A stretch of DNA of 52,315 nt from Anaerolineae bacterium (GCA_030950085.1 JAUZRW010000128.1:1-52315), one strand, 5' to 3'. Positions 35,365 through 44,174 are shown, counted from the first letter of the stretch. The notes: generated from the sequence alone by a model not told the origin. Numbers and translations are program-made.

Positions 35365-37275
35365 CTAATCACCCCGAACTGCTGCACGTCCACTCCCAAA
35401 TTCGCGTAGAATCTCTGTACAGACTGCTTGTAAGTCCAGATGTTTGCCATGTTCCCATATGATATCAAAAGCCTCAGCACCTATTTCTGCTTTCAAGTCA
35501 CGGCGCAGTCCCGTCAAAAATGACCATTGTTCAAGCCATGCCGGAGAACTCGCTTTGTGATTGAAGGCTAATCCCATGTATTCAATTGCCGTTTCAACTT
35601 CGACATCATGGGCGCGGACAACAGCCGCTAATGGGAGGCAAAGGGTTAAGAAAGCTGGGGTTTGGAGGGTCTCACCAACTTGTAATGCCGCTAAGACATG
35701 TTCTTGTACCGCATGGTAATCTTCTGCTCCACAAGCCGCTATCGAGAGACCGAGATGGGTAAAGACAGTTGAGATTGGCTCTTTCATCTTGCGATCTTGA
35801 AATAGAATACGACGACTCGCCTCACATAATTGCTTACATTGCTCATAATCGCCTTCTACCCCACTCAAAACACCGAGCAATGCCATTCCAAACGCTTCTT
35901 CAATGATGCTAACATCTCTATCATCATGCACAAGAAACCCCTTGCCAATTTTCCTAACTTTGCCAAAATCGCCTCTGACTAGCGACGACCACATAGAAAT
36001 CATCGTGCTGCGCGTACTCAGTGCCTCGGTTTCAACCGATTCCAAGCGCCGTTCTGCATATTGTCGTAGCAAATCATGGAAGCGATAAAGACCATCAGAA
36101 TTTTGATAAAGCAGTGATTTATCAATTAAGTCCGCTAAGTTTTGCGGTGTTGCACCAGCTACCTGTTGTGCGGCAGCATAACCGAATCCGCCACGAAACA
36201 TCGACAAACGCTGTAGCATACGCTTCTCCATATCCGTGAGAAGTTTCCACGAGTAATCAAACACAGCGCGAATACTACGATGTCGTTTGTCAATCGTGCG
36301 GTCACGGTGCGTAAGGAAGTCGATGTTTTGTCTAATTTCATGTGCAATATCTTCGCATCGTAAAGATTTTAACCAAGCCGTCGCTATCTCAATCGCAAGC
36401 GGCATACCATCAACAAGACGACAAATCTCAATCACACAATCTAAATTATCTTCCAATGAGAAATCGTCCCGAACCCGTTGCGCTCTGTCCGCAAATAATT
36501 GTATTGCCGTAGACTGCTCAACATTGTCTTTAGCATGATTGGGCAAACTGACTCCTTTTAATTGACGCGAATATTCCTCGCTCAAATTCAAGGTGATACG
36601 AGATGTCACCAAGAATTTAACACCTCGCGTTTCATTCAAAATCTGCTTAAGTTGATACGCACCTTCCGTTAAATGCTCAAAGCTATCAAGAATCAAAAGC
36701 ACATTTTTTTCTTTAAGAAAAGTAATGAGACGTTCTCGGTGTTCTCTATCCACTCGTAGATTCATCGCTTTAGCTATCAGTGGGTAGATATTATCAACCG
36801 AAGTGGCTGCGGACAAAGGCATGAAGAACACACCATCTGTAAATTGATGCAACTCAAGACGGGCAACTTCGATACAAAGGCGTGTTTTGCCAATGCCGCC
36901 GGGTCCCGCAACGGTAATGAGACGCTTACCCTCATCGCGTAATATTGCACCAATGGCAGCAACTTCTTTGTCACGTCCCACAAACGAAAGGGCATAATCC
37001 GGCAAATTATGGCGTGGTGTAGTATTTTCTTTCCTAGACGTTGCATCCCCATCATCAAACAAACGGAGGTTATTTGCCCGTATGACAGCTTGCGTGCGAC
37101 TGTGGACACCAAGTTTGCTATAGATTTGTTTAGCATACCAGCGCACAGTCCCGATAGTGATGACTAACTCTTTTGCTATGCTAGGATTGTTTTTCCCCAC
37201 AGTCATGCGCCGCAAAACATCATTTTCGCGCTCTGTTAAAGGTTCTATTAGTGGAGGTTCGTTGTGATTTATCAT
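35365..37275 (-). CDS. LuxR-type HTH fused N-terminally to an NB-ARC/STAND ATPase
   Basis: The 636-residue regulator has a LuxR HTH at its N-terminus (about 11-70; LTERENDVLRRM and TIGTVRWYAKQIYSKLGV), then an NB-ARC ATPase with Walker A GPGGIGKT (124-131) and Walker B VLLILDSFEHL, then winged-helix and helical segments to the end. The usual LAL regulators carry the HTH at the C-terminus; this reversed layout is frequent in Chloroflexota. The C-terminal sensor part (about 430-636) is short, with TPR-like helices. It may control the flanking P5C dehydrogenase or hutI genes, both on the same strand, but this is only positional inference. Confidence 0.86.
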   Translation of the reverse strand: MINHNEPPLIEPLTERENDVLRRMTVGKNNPSIAKELVITIGTVRWYAKQIYSKLGVHSRTQAVIRANNLRLFDDGDATSRKENTTPRHNLPDYALSFVGRDKEVAAIGAILRDEGKRLITVAGPGGIGKTRLCIEVARLELHQFTDGVFFMPLSAATSVDNIYPLIAKAMNLRVDREHRERLITFLKEKNVLLILDSFEHLTEGAYQLKQILNETRGVKFLVTSRITLNLSEEYSRQLKGVSLPNHAKDNVEQSTAIQLFADRAQRVRDDFSLEDNLDCVIEICRLVDGMPLAIEIATAWLKSLRCEDIAHEIRQNIDFLTHRDRTIDKRHRSIRAVFDYSWKLLTDMEKRMLQRLSMFRGGFGYAAAQQVAGATPQNLADLIDKSLLYQNSDGLYRFHDLLRQYAERRLESVETEALSTRSTMISMWSSLVRGDFGKVRKIGKGFLVHDDRDVSIIEEAFGMALLGVLSGVEGDYEQCKQLCEASRRILFQDRKMKEPISTVFTHLGLSIAACGAEDYHAVQEHVLAALQVGETLQTPAFLTLCLPLAAVVRAHDVEVETAIEYMGLAFNHKASSPAWLEQWSFLTGLRRDLKAEIGAEAFDIIWEHGKHLDLQAVCTEILREFGSGRAAVRGD

Positions 37276-37361
37276 TATGAATTTCTCGTTTTAACTAACT
37301 TATTATTTTATGTGCGAATCCCCCATTTATCCCATATCAACTATCATAGTCTATCAACTGC

Positions 37362-38633
37362 TTAGACAATTTGCTTGCCATCCTTAAAAATTGCTTGTAC
37401 TAAATTTATTCCGAATTGATAAGCAATATCTCGATAATCACCTGTATCCATTATGAGCAAGTCCGCACGCTTCCCAATTTCAATCGACCCCACCTGCCCT
37501 GCTAACCGAAGGGCGTGTGCGGCATTAATTGTACTGGCATTCAAAGTCTCGGCTGGCAACAACTTCTGGTAACGACAAGCAATCGCCATCACCATCGGCA
37601 TAGAATAACATGGAGCTGAACCGGGATTCGCATCTGTGGTTAGAGCCAATGCCACATTCGCATCAATCATCTGCCGTGCTGGTGCAAAATGACAACTTCC
37701 CAGATTGAAATTGACCGCCGGAATGACAACCGCCACACTATCACTTTGCCCTAGTAATACAATTTCTTCATCCGATGTATGGTCAAGATGGTCAATTGAT
37801 GTGGCACCCATTTCAGATGATAAGCGTGCGCCGCCCAAATTAACAAACTCATCAACATGAGCTTTCAGTTCAAGACCATATTGCCGCCCTGCATCAAAAA
37901 TCTTTCGGGTTGCTTCAATATCAAATGCTCCCTCTTCGCAAAAAATATCTATAAAAAATGGGATCCCGTCACGCTTGAAGGTAGAGTTCTGATACCATTC
38001 CGCCGCCATTGGAAGCATTTCAGTCACGATAAGTTCCACATAATCCAATAGCTGCCCCCGATATTCCGGTGGGATAGCATGTGCTGCCAAAAACGTTGGG
38101 ACAATATCAATCCTATGTTCCTGATGAAGCCTTTCAATAGCCTGCAACATTCGCATCTCGGTTTCAGTATCGAGACCGTAACCTGTTTTAATTTCAACAG
38201 TTGTTGTGCCATGTTTCAACATGATATCGAGGCGTTTTAGTGCAGATTCGACTAATTCATCAACAGATGCCGCACGGGTGGCATGTACCGTACTGAGGAT
38301 ACCGCCCCCTGCTTTGAGAATATCTAAGTACGCTGTTCCCTGAATACGTTGTTCAAATTCATCAAGGCGCTTCCCAGCATAGACAAGATGGGTATGCGGG
38401 TCAACAAAACTAGGGCAAACAACTTTTCCAGACACATCAATTGTATGGTCAGATTCATAATTTGCTATAAGGGCATCTGTCGTATCAACAGCGACAATAC
38501 GCCCATCTTGTACGGCAACTGCCCCATCTACAATTAAACCCACATCACGCATTGCTGTACCACGCTTTGGAACAGAACTAGCACAGGTTACAAGCTGCGC
38601 TGCATGGACAATCAATAATTCAACTTGCTGCAT
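37362..38633 (-). CDS. hutI: Imidazolonepropionase
   Basis: The 423-residue amidohydrolase has the metal site PSFVDPHTHLVYAGKRLDEF, the HutI stretch AYLDILKAGGGILSTVHATR, DIVPTFLAAHAIP, the later His of LKAHVDEF, and the Asp in LTTDANPGS. It opens 4-imidazolone-5-propionate to N-formimino-glutamate in histidine degradation. No hutH, hutU or hutG gene is in the window, so the pathway is scattered or lies elsewhere. It is divergent from the LRR gene with a 128-base spacer. Confidence 0.92.
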   Translation of the reverse strand: MQQVELLIVHAAQLVTCASSVPKRGTAMRDVGLIVDGAVAVQDGRIVAVDTTDALIANYESDHTIDVSGKVVCPSFVDPHTHLVYAGKRLDEFEQRIQGTAYLDILKAGGGILSTVHATRAASVDELVESALKRLDIMLKHGTTTVEIKTGYGLDTETEMRMLQAIERLHQEHRIDIVPTFLAAHAIPPEYRGQLLDYVELIVTEMLPMAAEWYQNSTFKRDGIPFFIDIFCEEGAFDIEATRKIFDAGRQYGLELKAHVDEFVNLGGARLSSEMGATSIDHLDHTSDEEIVLLGQSDSVAVVIPAVNFNLGSCHFAPARQMIDANVALALTTDANPGSAPCYSMPMVMAIACRYQKLLPAETLNASTINAAHALRLAGQVGSIEIGKRADLLIMDTGDYRDIAYQFGINLVQAIFKDGKQIV

Positions 38634-38761
38634 ATCAATAACCTTTGGATAAACTTACATTTGTCCGAGATATCATAGCCATTTTATCTGCCTATCAAAC
38701 GCATTATCGGCTATTATACAGAGAGACCCTTTGATAGATATAGTCAGCTAAACAATATAAA

Positions 38762-39733
38762 ATGATAAATTCTAACGACCAAGCAGCATTGAATAACATC
38801 TCAAAAGATATCCCTACTGGTATCACATCTATGTCGCATATTTTCGAGCAAAAAATCGGCTATGTACTAGAGGATGATAGTCTAACTGCCCTATCGCTTG
38901 CTGACTGTGGATTGACCTATATACCGGACTCCTTGCGAGAACTTCGCCGAAGTTTGCAAAAGTTAAATGTTGGCGAAAATCAAATAGCGTCATTTGATAG
39001 TATCAGTGAATTGAACCTCTTATCGGAGTTGTACATTCACAGTAATCACTTGACGCATCTACCCGACAACATCAACATCCCTACACTGCGTATCCTCGAT
39101 ATAGCCGATAATCGCTTGACCACACTACCGCAAGCAATTGACTCCCACTTTATCAATCTGGAAATTCTATATGTCAGTTACAACCAACTAGCATCTATGC
39201 CAGATACCATAGGCAATTTAGCACATCTGCAATATCTGAATGTGACCAACAACCAACTTATGACATTGCCACATACCATTGGCAACCTTGATAACCTCAT
39301 CGAATTACGACTATATCATAATCAATTGACTGCCCTACCCGCTACCATAGGCAATTTATCGAATCTACGTGAATTGCACCTTATGGATAACAAAATCGCA
39401 TCGTTACCACAGACTATCGGCAAGTTAAAAAATTTACGCAAACTGCGCCTCATGGACTGCCAACTCAGCACTGTGCCGGAAAGCATTAGCACTATGCAAA
39501 AACTTCAAGCATTGGATTTACGAAATAATCAACTCACTGTCTTGCCAGAAAGCATCGGCAATCTGAGTCAACTGACCGAACTTGATTTACGCGGTAATCG
39601 GCTTGTCTCCCTCCCTGTGAGTATTGGCGCGTTGCCCAATCTGCAAAAACTCGATTTACGCTGGAATCCGCTACAAATTTCATCACAATGGCTTGACCCA
39701 TTAGTCGAGCGCGATTGTCTGATTTATTATTAG
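38762..39733 (+). CDS. Leucine-rich-repeat protein
   Basis: The 323-residue protein has about ten repeats of 23 residues with the pattern LxxLxxLxLxxNxLxxLPxxIGxL, for example HLQYLNVTNNQLMTLPHTIG. The N-terminal about 60 residues are a cap, and a C-terminal cap ends at ERDCLIYY. The type is the plant/Roco-like bacterial LRR, which binds other proteins. There is no signal peptide, so it is probably cytosolic, and no clear RBS precedes the ATG. The ATPase gene begins 3 bases after its stop, so the two are almost surely co-translated. Confidence 0.85.
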   Translation: MINSNDQAALNNISKDIPTGITSMSHIFEQKIGYVLEDDSLTALSLADCGLTYIPDSLRELRRSLQKLNVGENQIASFDSISELNLLSELYIHSNHLTHLPDNINIPTLRILDIADNRLTTLPQAIDSHFINLEILYVSYNQLASMPDTIGNLAHLQYLNVTNNQLMTLPHTIGNLDNLIELRLYHNQLTALPATIGNLSNLRELHLMDNKIASLPQTIGKLKNLRKLRLMDCQLSTVPESISTMQKLQALDLRNNQLTVLPESIGNLSQLTELDLRGNRLVSLPVSIGALPNLQKLDLRWNPLQISSQWLDPLVERDCLIYY

Positions 39734-39736
39734 CCT

Positions 39737-40420
39737 ATGAACAGCTATGACCACTACTTCCCATTTACAAAGTTAGGCTTATCGTCAAACCCATTTCGCA
39801 CGCTGACCGATGAAGAATGGGCGGATATCGCTGTGATACCAGCACCTATCGAAGCATCCTTCAATGCCGGAGACAATTTACTGCTATTAGGTCAACAGGG
39901 GCGCGGTAAAAGTACGATACTGCGCCATCTCATCCGGCGACTAGCGTGGCATGGCAAACAAACAGCCTATGAGCGGCTGCCTTCTTTTGCATCGTATTAT
40001 CAAACAACTATTCGAGACTTGGATGCTTTTGCACTCGATGAGGCACAACGCCTTGTTCCGTGGCAATGGTTTTCCATTTTGCAACAAGTTCATAGGGGAA
40101 TGCGTTTGATTGTCGGCAGTCATCGCAATGATAAGTGGCTCTTTCAATTAGCCAGAATACCTATCACAGTCTTTCATATGGAAACACTATCGAATCGTCA
40201 ACATTTAGAGCGCGTCCTACAATGTCGAATCGAGTATTTCTCAATCGCCGATAATGCAATGATTCACTTTGACTCAACAGCAATTGATTATCTATGGCAA
40301 CAATATGGGGATAATCTACGCGCTATAGAAGATTGTCTTTATCATGTATTCCAACAACTCAACCAGCCGACCACAATCACAGCGAATCACTTACTTACCT
40401 ATACCGCCAAAAATATCTAA
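39737..40420 (+). CDS. Small P-loop ATPase (TniB/ExeA-like AAA)
   Basis: The 227-residue protein has Walker A GQQGRGKST (about 53-61), a Walker B at LDAFALDEAQ (about 95-104), and a sensor-like RLIVGSHRN. Its opening PFTKLGLSSNPFRTLTDEE recalls the FGLxxxPF start of ExeA/TniB-type ATPases. No membrane or DNA-binding segment is visible. It lies 3 bases after the LRR gene with no SD of its own, so translation is coupled. A joint role for the pair, such as an LRR sensor with an ATP switch, is inference. Confidence 0.75.
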   Translation: MNSYDHYFPFTKLGLSSNPFRTLTDEEWADIAVIPAPIEASFNAGDNLLLLGQQGRGKSTILRHLIRRLAWHGKQTAYERLPSFASYYQTTIRDLDAFALDEAQRLVPWQWFSILQQVHRGMRLIVGSHRNDKWLFQLARIPITVFHMETLSNRQHLERVLQCRIEYFSIADNAMIHFDSTAIDYLWQQYGDNLRAIEDCLYHVFQQLNQPTTITANHLLTYTAKNI

Positions 40421-40461
40421 TGTGAGCCTCGTTTGTCTCATATAGCAGTCAAAATACACAA

Positions 40462-40535
40462 TAGCTAGTCAGCGTGTCAGCAATTTAGCTAATGCTTGCA
40501 CACAAACAATCGAAGCTGATTAGCTGAAATGCTGA
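40462..40535. repeat. Octamer-phased TCAGC repeat pair (inverted)
   Basis: The left arm, 40462-40492, has TAGC/TCAGC words at 8-base steps (TCAGCGTG, TCAGCAAT, TTAGCTAA). The right arm, 40512-40535, carries the same type inverted (complement TCAGCATT, TCAGCTAA, TCAGCTTC). The arms can form an imperfect hairpin. The left arm matches 49173-49203 at 26 of 31 positions. It is in the 171-base gap between the convergent ATPase and arrestin-like genes. Confidence 0.55.
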
Positions 40536-40591
40536 GTTGCTTGAGGCTGTATGTAACAGTGAGTTGATCGTATTTATGTGCGTAATATCAG

Positions 40592-40990
40592 TTAATCAGT
40601 CGGCTCTAACACAAATGGCAAGGCTTCATTGATATCTTTTGCCATTGCGATATCCACCTTGGCATGAATCTCCCAGACAACACGAATCAGTGTGCCAGCA
40701 TAACTCCATGGCTCAGGGGGCAGGGTAACGTCAAAATGATGTATCACAGGAGAATCAGGGTAAATCTCTGTAATTGGCAATTTATCTTCATAGATAGTCA
40801 TGCTGTTGCGGTCTCCACGCCCTTCGGTATGCCATCCAACAGTAATCACAACTGCGCGGCACTTCACGATAGAATTCGGTTGAATCTCAACAACGCCGGA
40901 TATTGTATCGTTGGGATTAAAAACGTGTGTCTGTCCTAGCCCTTTCAGACGGATACTAATAACAGATTCAGAACGCTTATCTTTCATCAT
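40592..40990 (-). CDS. Arrestin-like beta-sandwich protein (short)
   Basis: The 132-residue protein begins SVISIRLKGLGQTHVFNPND, with TISGVVEIQP, later HHFDVTLPPEPWSYAGTLIR and VVWEIHAKVDI. The pattern of a build-up (SGVVxIxP) and a SYxGxxIxxxWxIxAxxD strand is typical of arrestin-N/Spo0M-like sandwiches. No membrane segment is present. The start overlaps the stop of the upstream membrane gene by 4 bases. No function is recognised; such proteins are usually protein-binding scaffolds. Confidence 0.6.
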   Translation of the reverse strand: MMKDKRSESVISIRLKGLGQTHVFNPNDTISGVVEIQPNSIVKCRAVVITVGWHTEGRGDRNSMTIYEDKLPITEIYPDSPVIHHFDVTLPPEPWSYAGTLIRVVWEIHAKVDIAMAKDINEALPFVLEPTD

Positions 40991-41628
40991 CTATCTGCCT
41001 TAAAATCTAAAGCGAATTCTTCATAATAATCTGGAAACGCCGGAATATTCACTTTAACCACCACTAACCACTGCAAACGATTATTCGAATAATTGATGTT
41101 GTGCATGGCATTTTGTGGAATACGAAATTGGGTTTGTAACCAAATTTGTTCGCCGCTATTCTTTTGTTCACCCTCAAAGACCATTTCATCAATGACTTCG
41201 TTATGGGTCTTGGTATAGGTGCTTGTCCCTTGCCGATACTTCACCCACTCATGCAATACAAGCTGAATCGTTGCATCGCGTATCGCCACACGCCCTTTAA
41301 CAGGTTGTATAAATTCACATCTTAACTCTTCGCCGCGATAAATACGGTCATTATTCACTCGTAACTCCGCCTGCCCTAGTCGTGTATTTACCAGTGCTTG
41401 CCAGCCAAAATTGATGAGGATTGGAATGGCAATCGTCCCGACAGCTGTTAAGCCAAAAAGCAAAAATACAGATGCACCACCATCAGAACGCAAAAATCCA
41501 AAGAAGAACACCAAAGGCCACATAACCATTATCAAGCCAATGCTCAATATCATTGCCGGCGAACGCTTTGAACCACGCCGCAAATTAAAAAGATTACCTA
41601 TAGGACGATAGGGTTGAAGCTGATACAT
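40987..41628 (-). CDS. Membrane-anchored arrestin-like domain protein
   Basis: The 213-residue protein has two membrane helices (about 26-46 and 54-75) after a short basic cytosolic start, then a C-terminal beta-rich domain with LRVNNDRIYRGEELRCEFIQ, RDATIQLVLHEWVKY and a closing WLVVVKVNIPAFPDYYEEF. That domain follows the same arrestin-like layout as the next gene. The 4-base overlap suggests a two-component complex at the inner face of the membrane. This is inference; I know no studied homologue. Confidence 0.6.
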   Translation of the reverse strand: MYQLQPYRPIGNLFNLRRGSKRSPAMILSIGLIMVMWPLVFFFGFLRSDGGASVFLLFGLTAVGTIAIPILINFGWQALVNTRLGQAELRVNNDRIYRGEELRCEFIQPVKGRVAIRDATIQLVLHEWVKYRQGTSTYTKTHNEVIDEMVFEGEQKNSGEQIWLQTQFRIPQNAMHNINYSNNRLQWLVVVKVNIPAFPDYYEEFALDFKADR

Positions 41629-41730
41629 AATAATGACTACCTTACACTTTTAACGAACTCTTTTGATAATATACAAAAGTCGCATTTATGCAACTCATTT
41701 ATTGATTTTCTGCTGTATTTCGCAATCATG

Positions 41731-41763
41731 AAAAAGTCTCGGCTATGAGTTAGAGGCTTTTTT
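41731..41763. terminator. Orphan terminator-like hairpin
   Basis: AAAAAGTCTC and GAGGCTTTTT pair at 10 positions (one G-T pair) and end in six T on the + strand and five T on the minus strand. No gene on either strand ends right before it, so the transcript it ends is unknown; the nearest + gene stops at 40420. Confidence 0.55.
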
Positions 41764-41780
41764 GGATTCAGTCGCGCCGC

Positions 41781-41907
41781 AGAGGGGTCAGAATCGACTG
41801 TAGATAAAGTGGATATTAAATAAACTGCTTTTAAGTGTGGAGTGTGAGTGAGACGAGTCGATTATAGAATAACTCAAGCGGTATCGGAGGTTGATTCTGA
41901 CCCCCTA
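41781..41907. repeat. GGGGTCAGAATC inverted-repeat element (MITE/REP-like)
   Basis: The ends share the 12-base core GGGGTCAGAATC in inverted orientation: + strand at 41784-41798, complement at 41890-41904. Outer bases match partly. The 127-base element has no ORF. No clear target duplication is visible, so it could be a REP-type element mobilised by a Y1 transposase, or a MITE. Confidence 0.55.
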
Positions 41908-42157
41908 CCACACAAACACGCCACCAAAACAAAAAAATTGAATTATCTACATGCCTAGTGACTATACGAAGTATTTATCCTCAATTGACATACTCTATAC
42001 CATCGCCAAATGTAAGTCTCTGACATGGCACATCGTCCAAATGTCGAATGGTATCACAAAATAGGTCTCTTACCATTACTTTAGGAAAATTCGCAAACTT
42101 GTGCCATGTGTGATAAATACCAGATACTCTATTCCAATTCATCAGGAAGGCGATTCG

Positions 42158-43846
42158 ATGACCCAAACTATTGACACACAACTTGGACAATATGATGCTG
42201 CCCTGCGTCAAACACTAACCGACATGCAAGAATCTAATATCATGCAACGTATATGGGAGCATGATTATACTGTTTGGGTTGAAGATGACCCCACTGAAAT
42301 TACTAATCGTCTCGGATGGTTGAGAATTATGGATGCCATGCTGCAAGATGCCGAGCGTATCAACCGTCTCAAACAAGCCATTCAAGCCGACGGCTATACT
42401 CATGTTTTACTGTTGGGGATGGGCGGTAGCAGTCTCGCACCAGAAGTTTTCAGCCTGACCTTCCACGATGCCAAAAACCGTCTCTGGCTTGAAGTCCTCG
42501 ATAGTACCCATCCCGATACTGTCTTAGCCTATAACAAGCAAGTCGATATCAGCAAAACCTTATTTATCGTCGCTACTAAATCCGGTGGGACTGCCGAAAC
42601 CCTCTCAGCATTCAAGTTTTTCTACAATCGCGCCCTGAAAGAACTCGGCAGCAAGGAAGCCGCAGGTCAACACTTTGTCGCCATCACCGACCCCAACAGT
42701 AAATTAGTGGACATCGCGCAACAGTTTCAATTCCGCGAAACCTTCCTCAATGACCCCAATATCGGCGGACGCTATAGCGTTCTCAGTTACTTCGGGCTTG
42801 TTCCGGCGGCATTAGCAGGAGTAGATATTACTCGCCTACTGCAAAGCGCATCCGACGCAACTGAGCATAGCCACAGCATCAATAACGATAATCACGCCGC
42901 GTTAATCGGGGCAGCAATGGGCGAACTTGCCAAAGTCGGGCGTGATAAAATTACCTTCATTCTGTCACCAGCCATCAATAATTTTGGCGATTGGGTAGAA
43001 CAACTCATTGCCGAAAGTACAGGCAAAGACGGAAAAGGCATCCTCCCTGTTGTGGGCGAAACAGTCGGTTCACCCGATGATTACGGCGATGACCGATTTT
43101 TTGTTTATATACGCCTGAGTGACGATGATACCTATACACGGCAAGTCAATTCACTACAAGCTGCCGGACACCCCGTTATCACAATCACACTAGAAGACCG
43201 CTATGAATTCGGTGGACAATTCTTCTTGTGGGAGATGGCAACAGCAATCGCAGGTCATCTCATGGGGATTCATCCCTTTAATCAGCCCAATGTCGAAGCC
43301 GCAAAAAATTCGGCGCGTGCTAAAATTCAAGCATATCAAGAAACGGGCAAACTCGAACAACTTAAACCCGTCCTAGAAGCTGATGGTATTCAAGTCATTG
43401 GCGATATCCAAGCCGACTCTCCTACGGCTGCACTGAAAGTCTTCCTCAACAAAGCCGAAACAGGCGCATATATTTCTATTCATGCCTATGTTGAGCCAAC
43501 AGAAGAAACCACGAAAGCATTGCAAGCGTTCCAGACAAAATTACGAGATACTAGCAAACTCGCAACCACTATCGGTTATGCGCCTCGCTTTCTACATAGC
43601 ACAGGTCAACTCCATAAAGGCGACGCAGGGAAGGGTTTATTCATTCAGTTTACGGCAGACAAGCCACAAGATGTTGATATTCCCGATGAGGCTGGCAAAG
43701 ACGAATCCGCCATGACCTTCGGCACATTGATTGATGCCCAAGCACTCGGCGATAGACAGGCTTTACTCGATACCAACCGTCATGTCATTCGCTTTCATCT
43801 CAGCGATACATTATCTGGCATCCAATCACTATCACAGTCGCTCTAA
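42158..43846 (+). CDS. pgi: Glucose-6-phosphate isomerase (transaldolase-fusion type, stand-alone)
   Basis: The protein of about 562 residues has GMGGSSLAPEVF, the SIS motif SGGTAETLSAFKFF, NIGGRYSVLSYFGLVPAALAG, GDWVEQLIAESTGKDGKG and HLMGIHPFNQPNVEAAK. These are hallmarks of the isomerase half of bifunctional transaldolase/phosphoglucose isomerases; the transaldolase half is not fused here. It interconverts glucose-6-phosphate and fructose-6-phosphate. I chose the ATG at 42158 for its strong RBS AGGAAGG; a Met at 42101 lacks one. The gnd relic downstream suggests a former pentose-phosphate cluster. Confidence 0.84.
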   Translation: MTQTIDTQLGQYDAALRQTLTDMQESNIMQRIWEHDYTVWVEDDPTEITNRLGWLRIMDAMLQDAERINRLKQAIQADGYTHVLLLGMGGSSLAPEVFSLTFHDAKNRLWLEVLDSTHPDTVLAYNKQVDISKTLFIVATKSGGTAETLSAFKFFYNRALKELGSKEAAGQHFVAITDPNSKLVDIAQQFQFRETFLNDPNIGGRYSVLSYFGLVPAALAGVDITRLLQSASDATEHSHSINNDNHAALIGAAMGELAKVGRDKITFILSPAINNFGDWVEQLIAESTGKDGKGILPVVGETVGSPDDYGDDRFFVYIRLSDDDTYTRQVNSLQAAGHPVITITLEDRYEFGGQFFLWEMATAIAGHLMGIHPFNQPNVEAAKNSARAKIQAYQETGKLEQLKPVLEADGIQVIGDIQADSPTAALKVFLNKAETGAYISIHAYVEPTEETTKALQAFQTKLRDTSKLATTIGYAPRFLHSTGQLHKGDAGKGLFIQFTADKPQDVDIPDEAGKDESAMTFGTLIDAQALGDRQALLDTNRHVIRFHLSDTLSGIQSLSQSL

Positions 43847-43903
43847 CACAAACTGTCTCTTGCCCGATTAACACATAGGCGTTACTCATTTCAACATAAA
43901 ACT

Positions 43904-43928
43904 GTAGAGGCGACAGCGTGCTGCGCCC
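43904..43928. repeat. Decayed GTAG-GGCG-type palindrome, copy 3
   Basis: GTAGAGGCGACAGC and GCTGCGCCC form a stem with one bulge around GT. It resembles the elements at 6681 and 18759 but has lost the closing CTAC. It lies between pgi and the gnd relic. Confidence 0.35.
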
Positions 43929-43994
43929 GAAAATAACAGTCAACTGTATAAGCCCTATACATATTGAACAACTCCATCCAAATAAGGAGAAAAA

Positions 43995-44125
43995 ATGAGT
44001 AATCTCATGTCCAAAGGCGATATTATCATTGATGGTGGCAATAGCAATTATAAAGACCCCATGCTGCTAACGAACTCATCAGGCAAAATGGTTTCAAATG
44101 GTATCTAAGCTGCATCCACGAATAA
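43995..44125 (+). pseudogene. gnd: 6-phosphogluconate dehydrogenase relic
   Basis: From an ATG with a good RBS (AAGGAG) the frame reads MSNLMSKGDIIIDGGNSNYK, then D; the core is the GDxxIDGGNSNYKD signature of 6-phosphogluconate dehydrogenase. At about 44063 the frame must shift to continue as AANELIRQNGFKWY, exactly the expected next part, and it then ends in unrelated codons and a stop at 44125. About 80 N-terminal residues (the NADP-binding start) and all of the catalytic domain after this point are missing. So the gene has an internal deletion, a frameshift and a 3-prime loss. It follows pgi, the order expected in a pentose-phosphate cluster. Confidence 0.85.
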
Positions 44126-44138
44126 TTCATAAGCGTTC

Positions 44139-44170
44139 TGTAACGGACAACATCCATACTGTCCGTTACA
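44139..44170. terminator. 11-bp hairpin between convergent pgi/gnd-relic and kinase genes
   Basis: TGTAACGGACA (44139-44149) and TGTCCGTTACA (44160-44170) are a perfect 11-bp inverted repeat with a 10-base loop, 5 bases after the kinase stop (minus strand). It lacks a T-run, so it is a likely but not classical terminator. Confidence 0.5.
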
Positions 44171-44174
44171 TCCC

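Larger units (their letters stand above)
41629..42157. other. 529-base intergenic region with hairpin, inverted-repeat element and pgi promoter area
   Basis: No credible gene is present. In order it holds a terminator-like hairpin (41731-41763), an inverted-repeat element (41781-41907), and, near the pgi gene, CATGGCACA (42024-42032) with its complement TGTGCCATG (42100-42108). The near-repeats CATCGCCAAATGT and CATCGTCCAAATGT also lie here. The last sites could bind a regulator of pgi. Confidence 0.5.

Noticed and set aside
42101-42157. Longer pgi reading frame from the Met at 42101
   Set aside because: The extra 19 residues have no RBS and look random, while the ATG at 42158 has a strong AGGAAGG.
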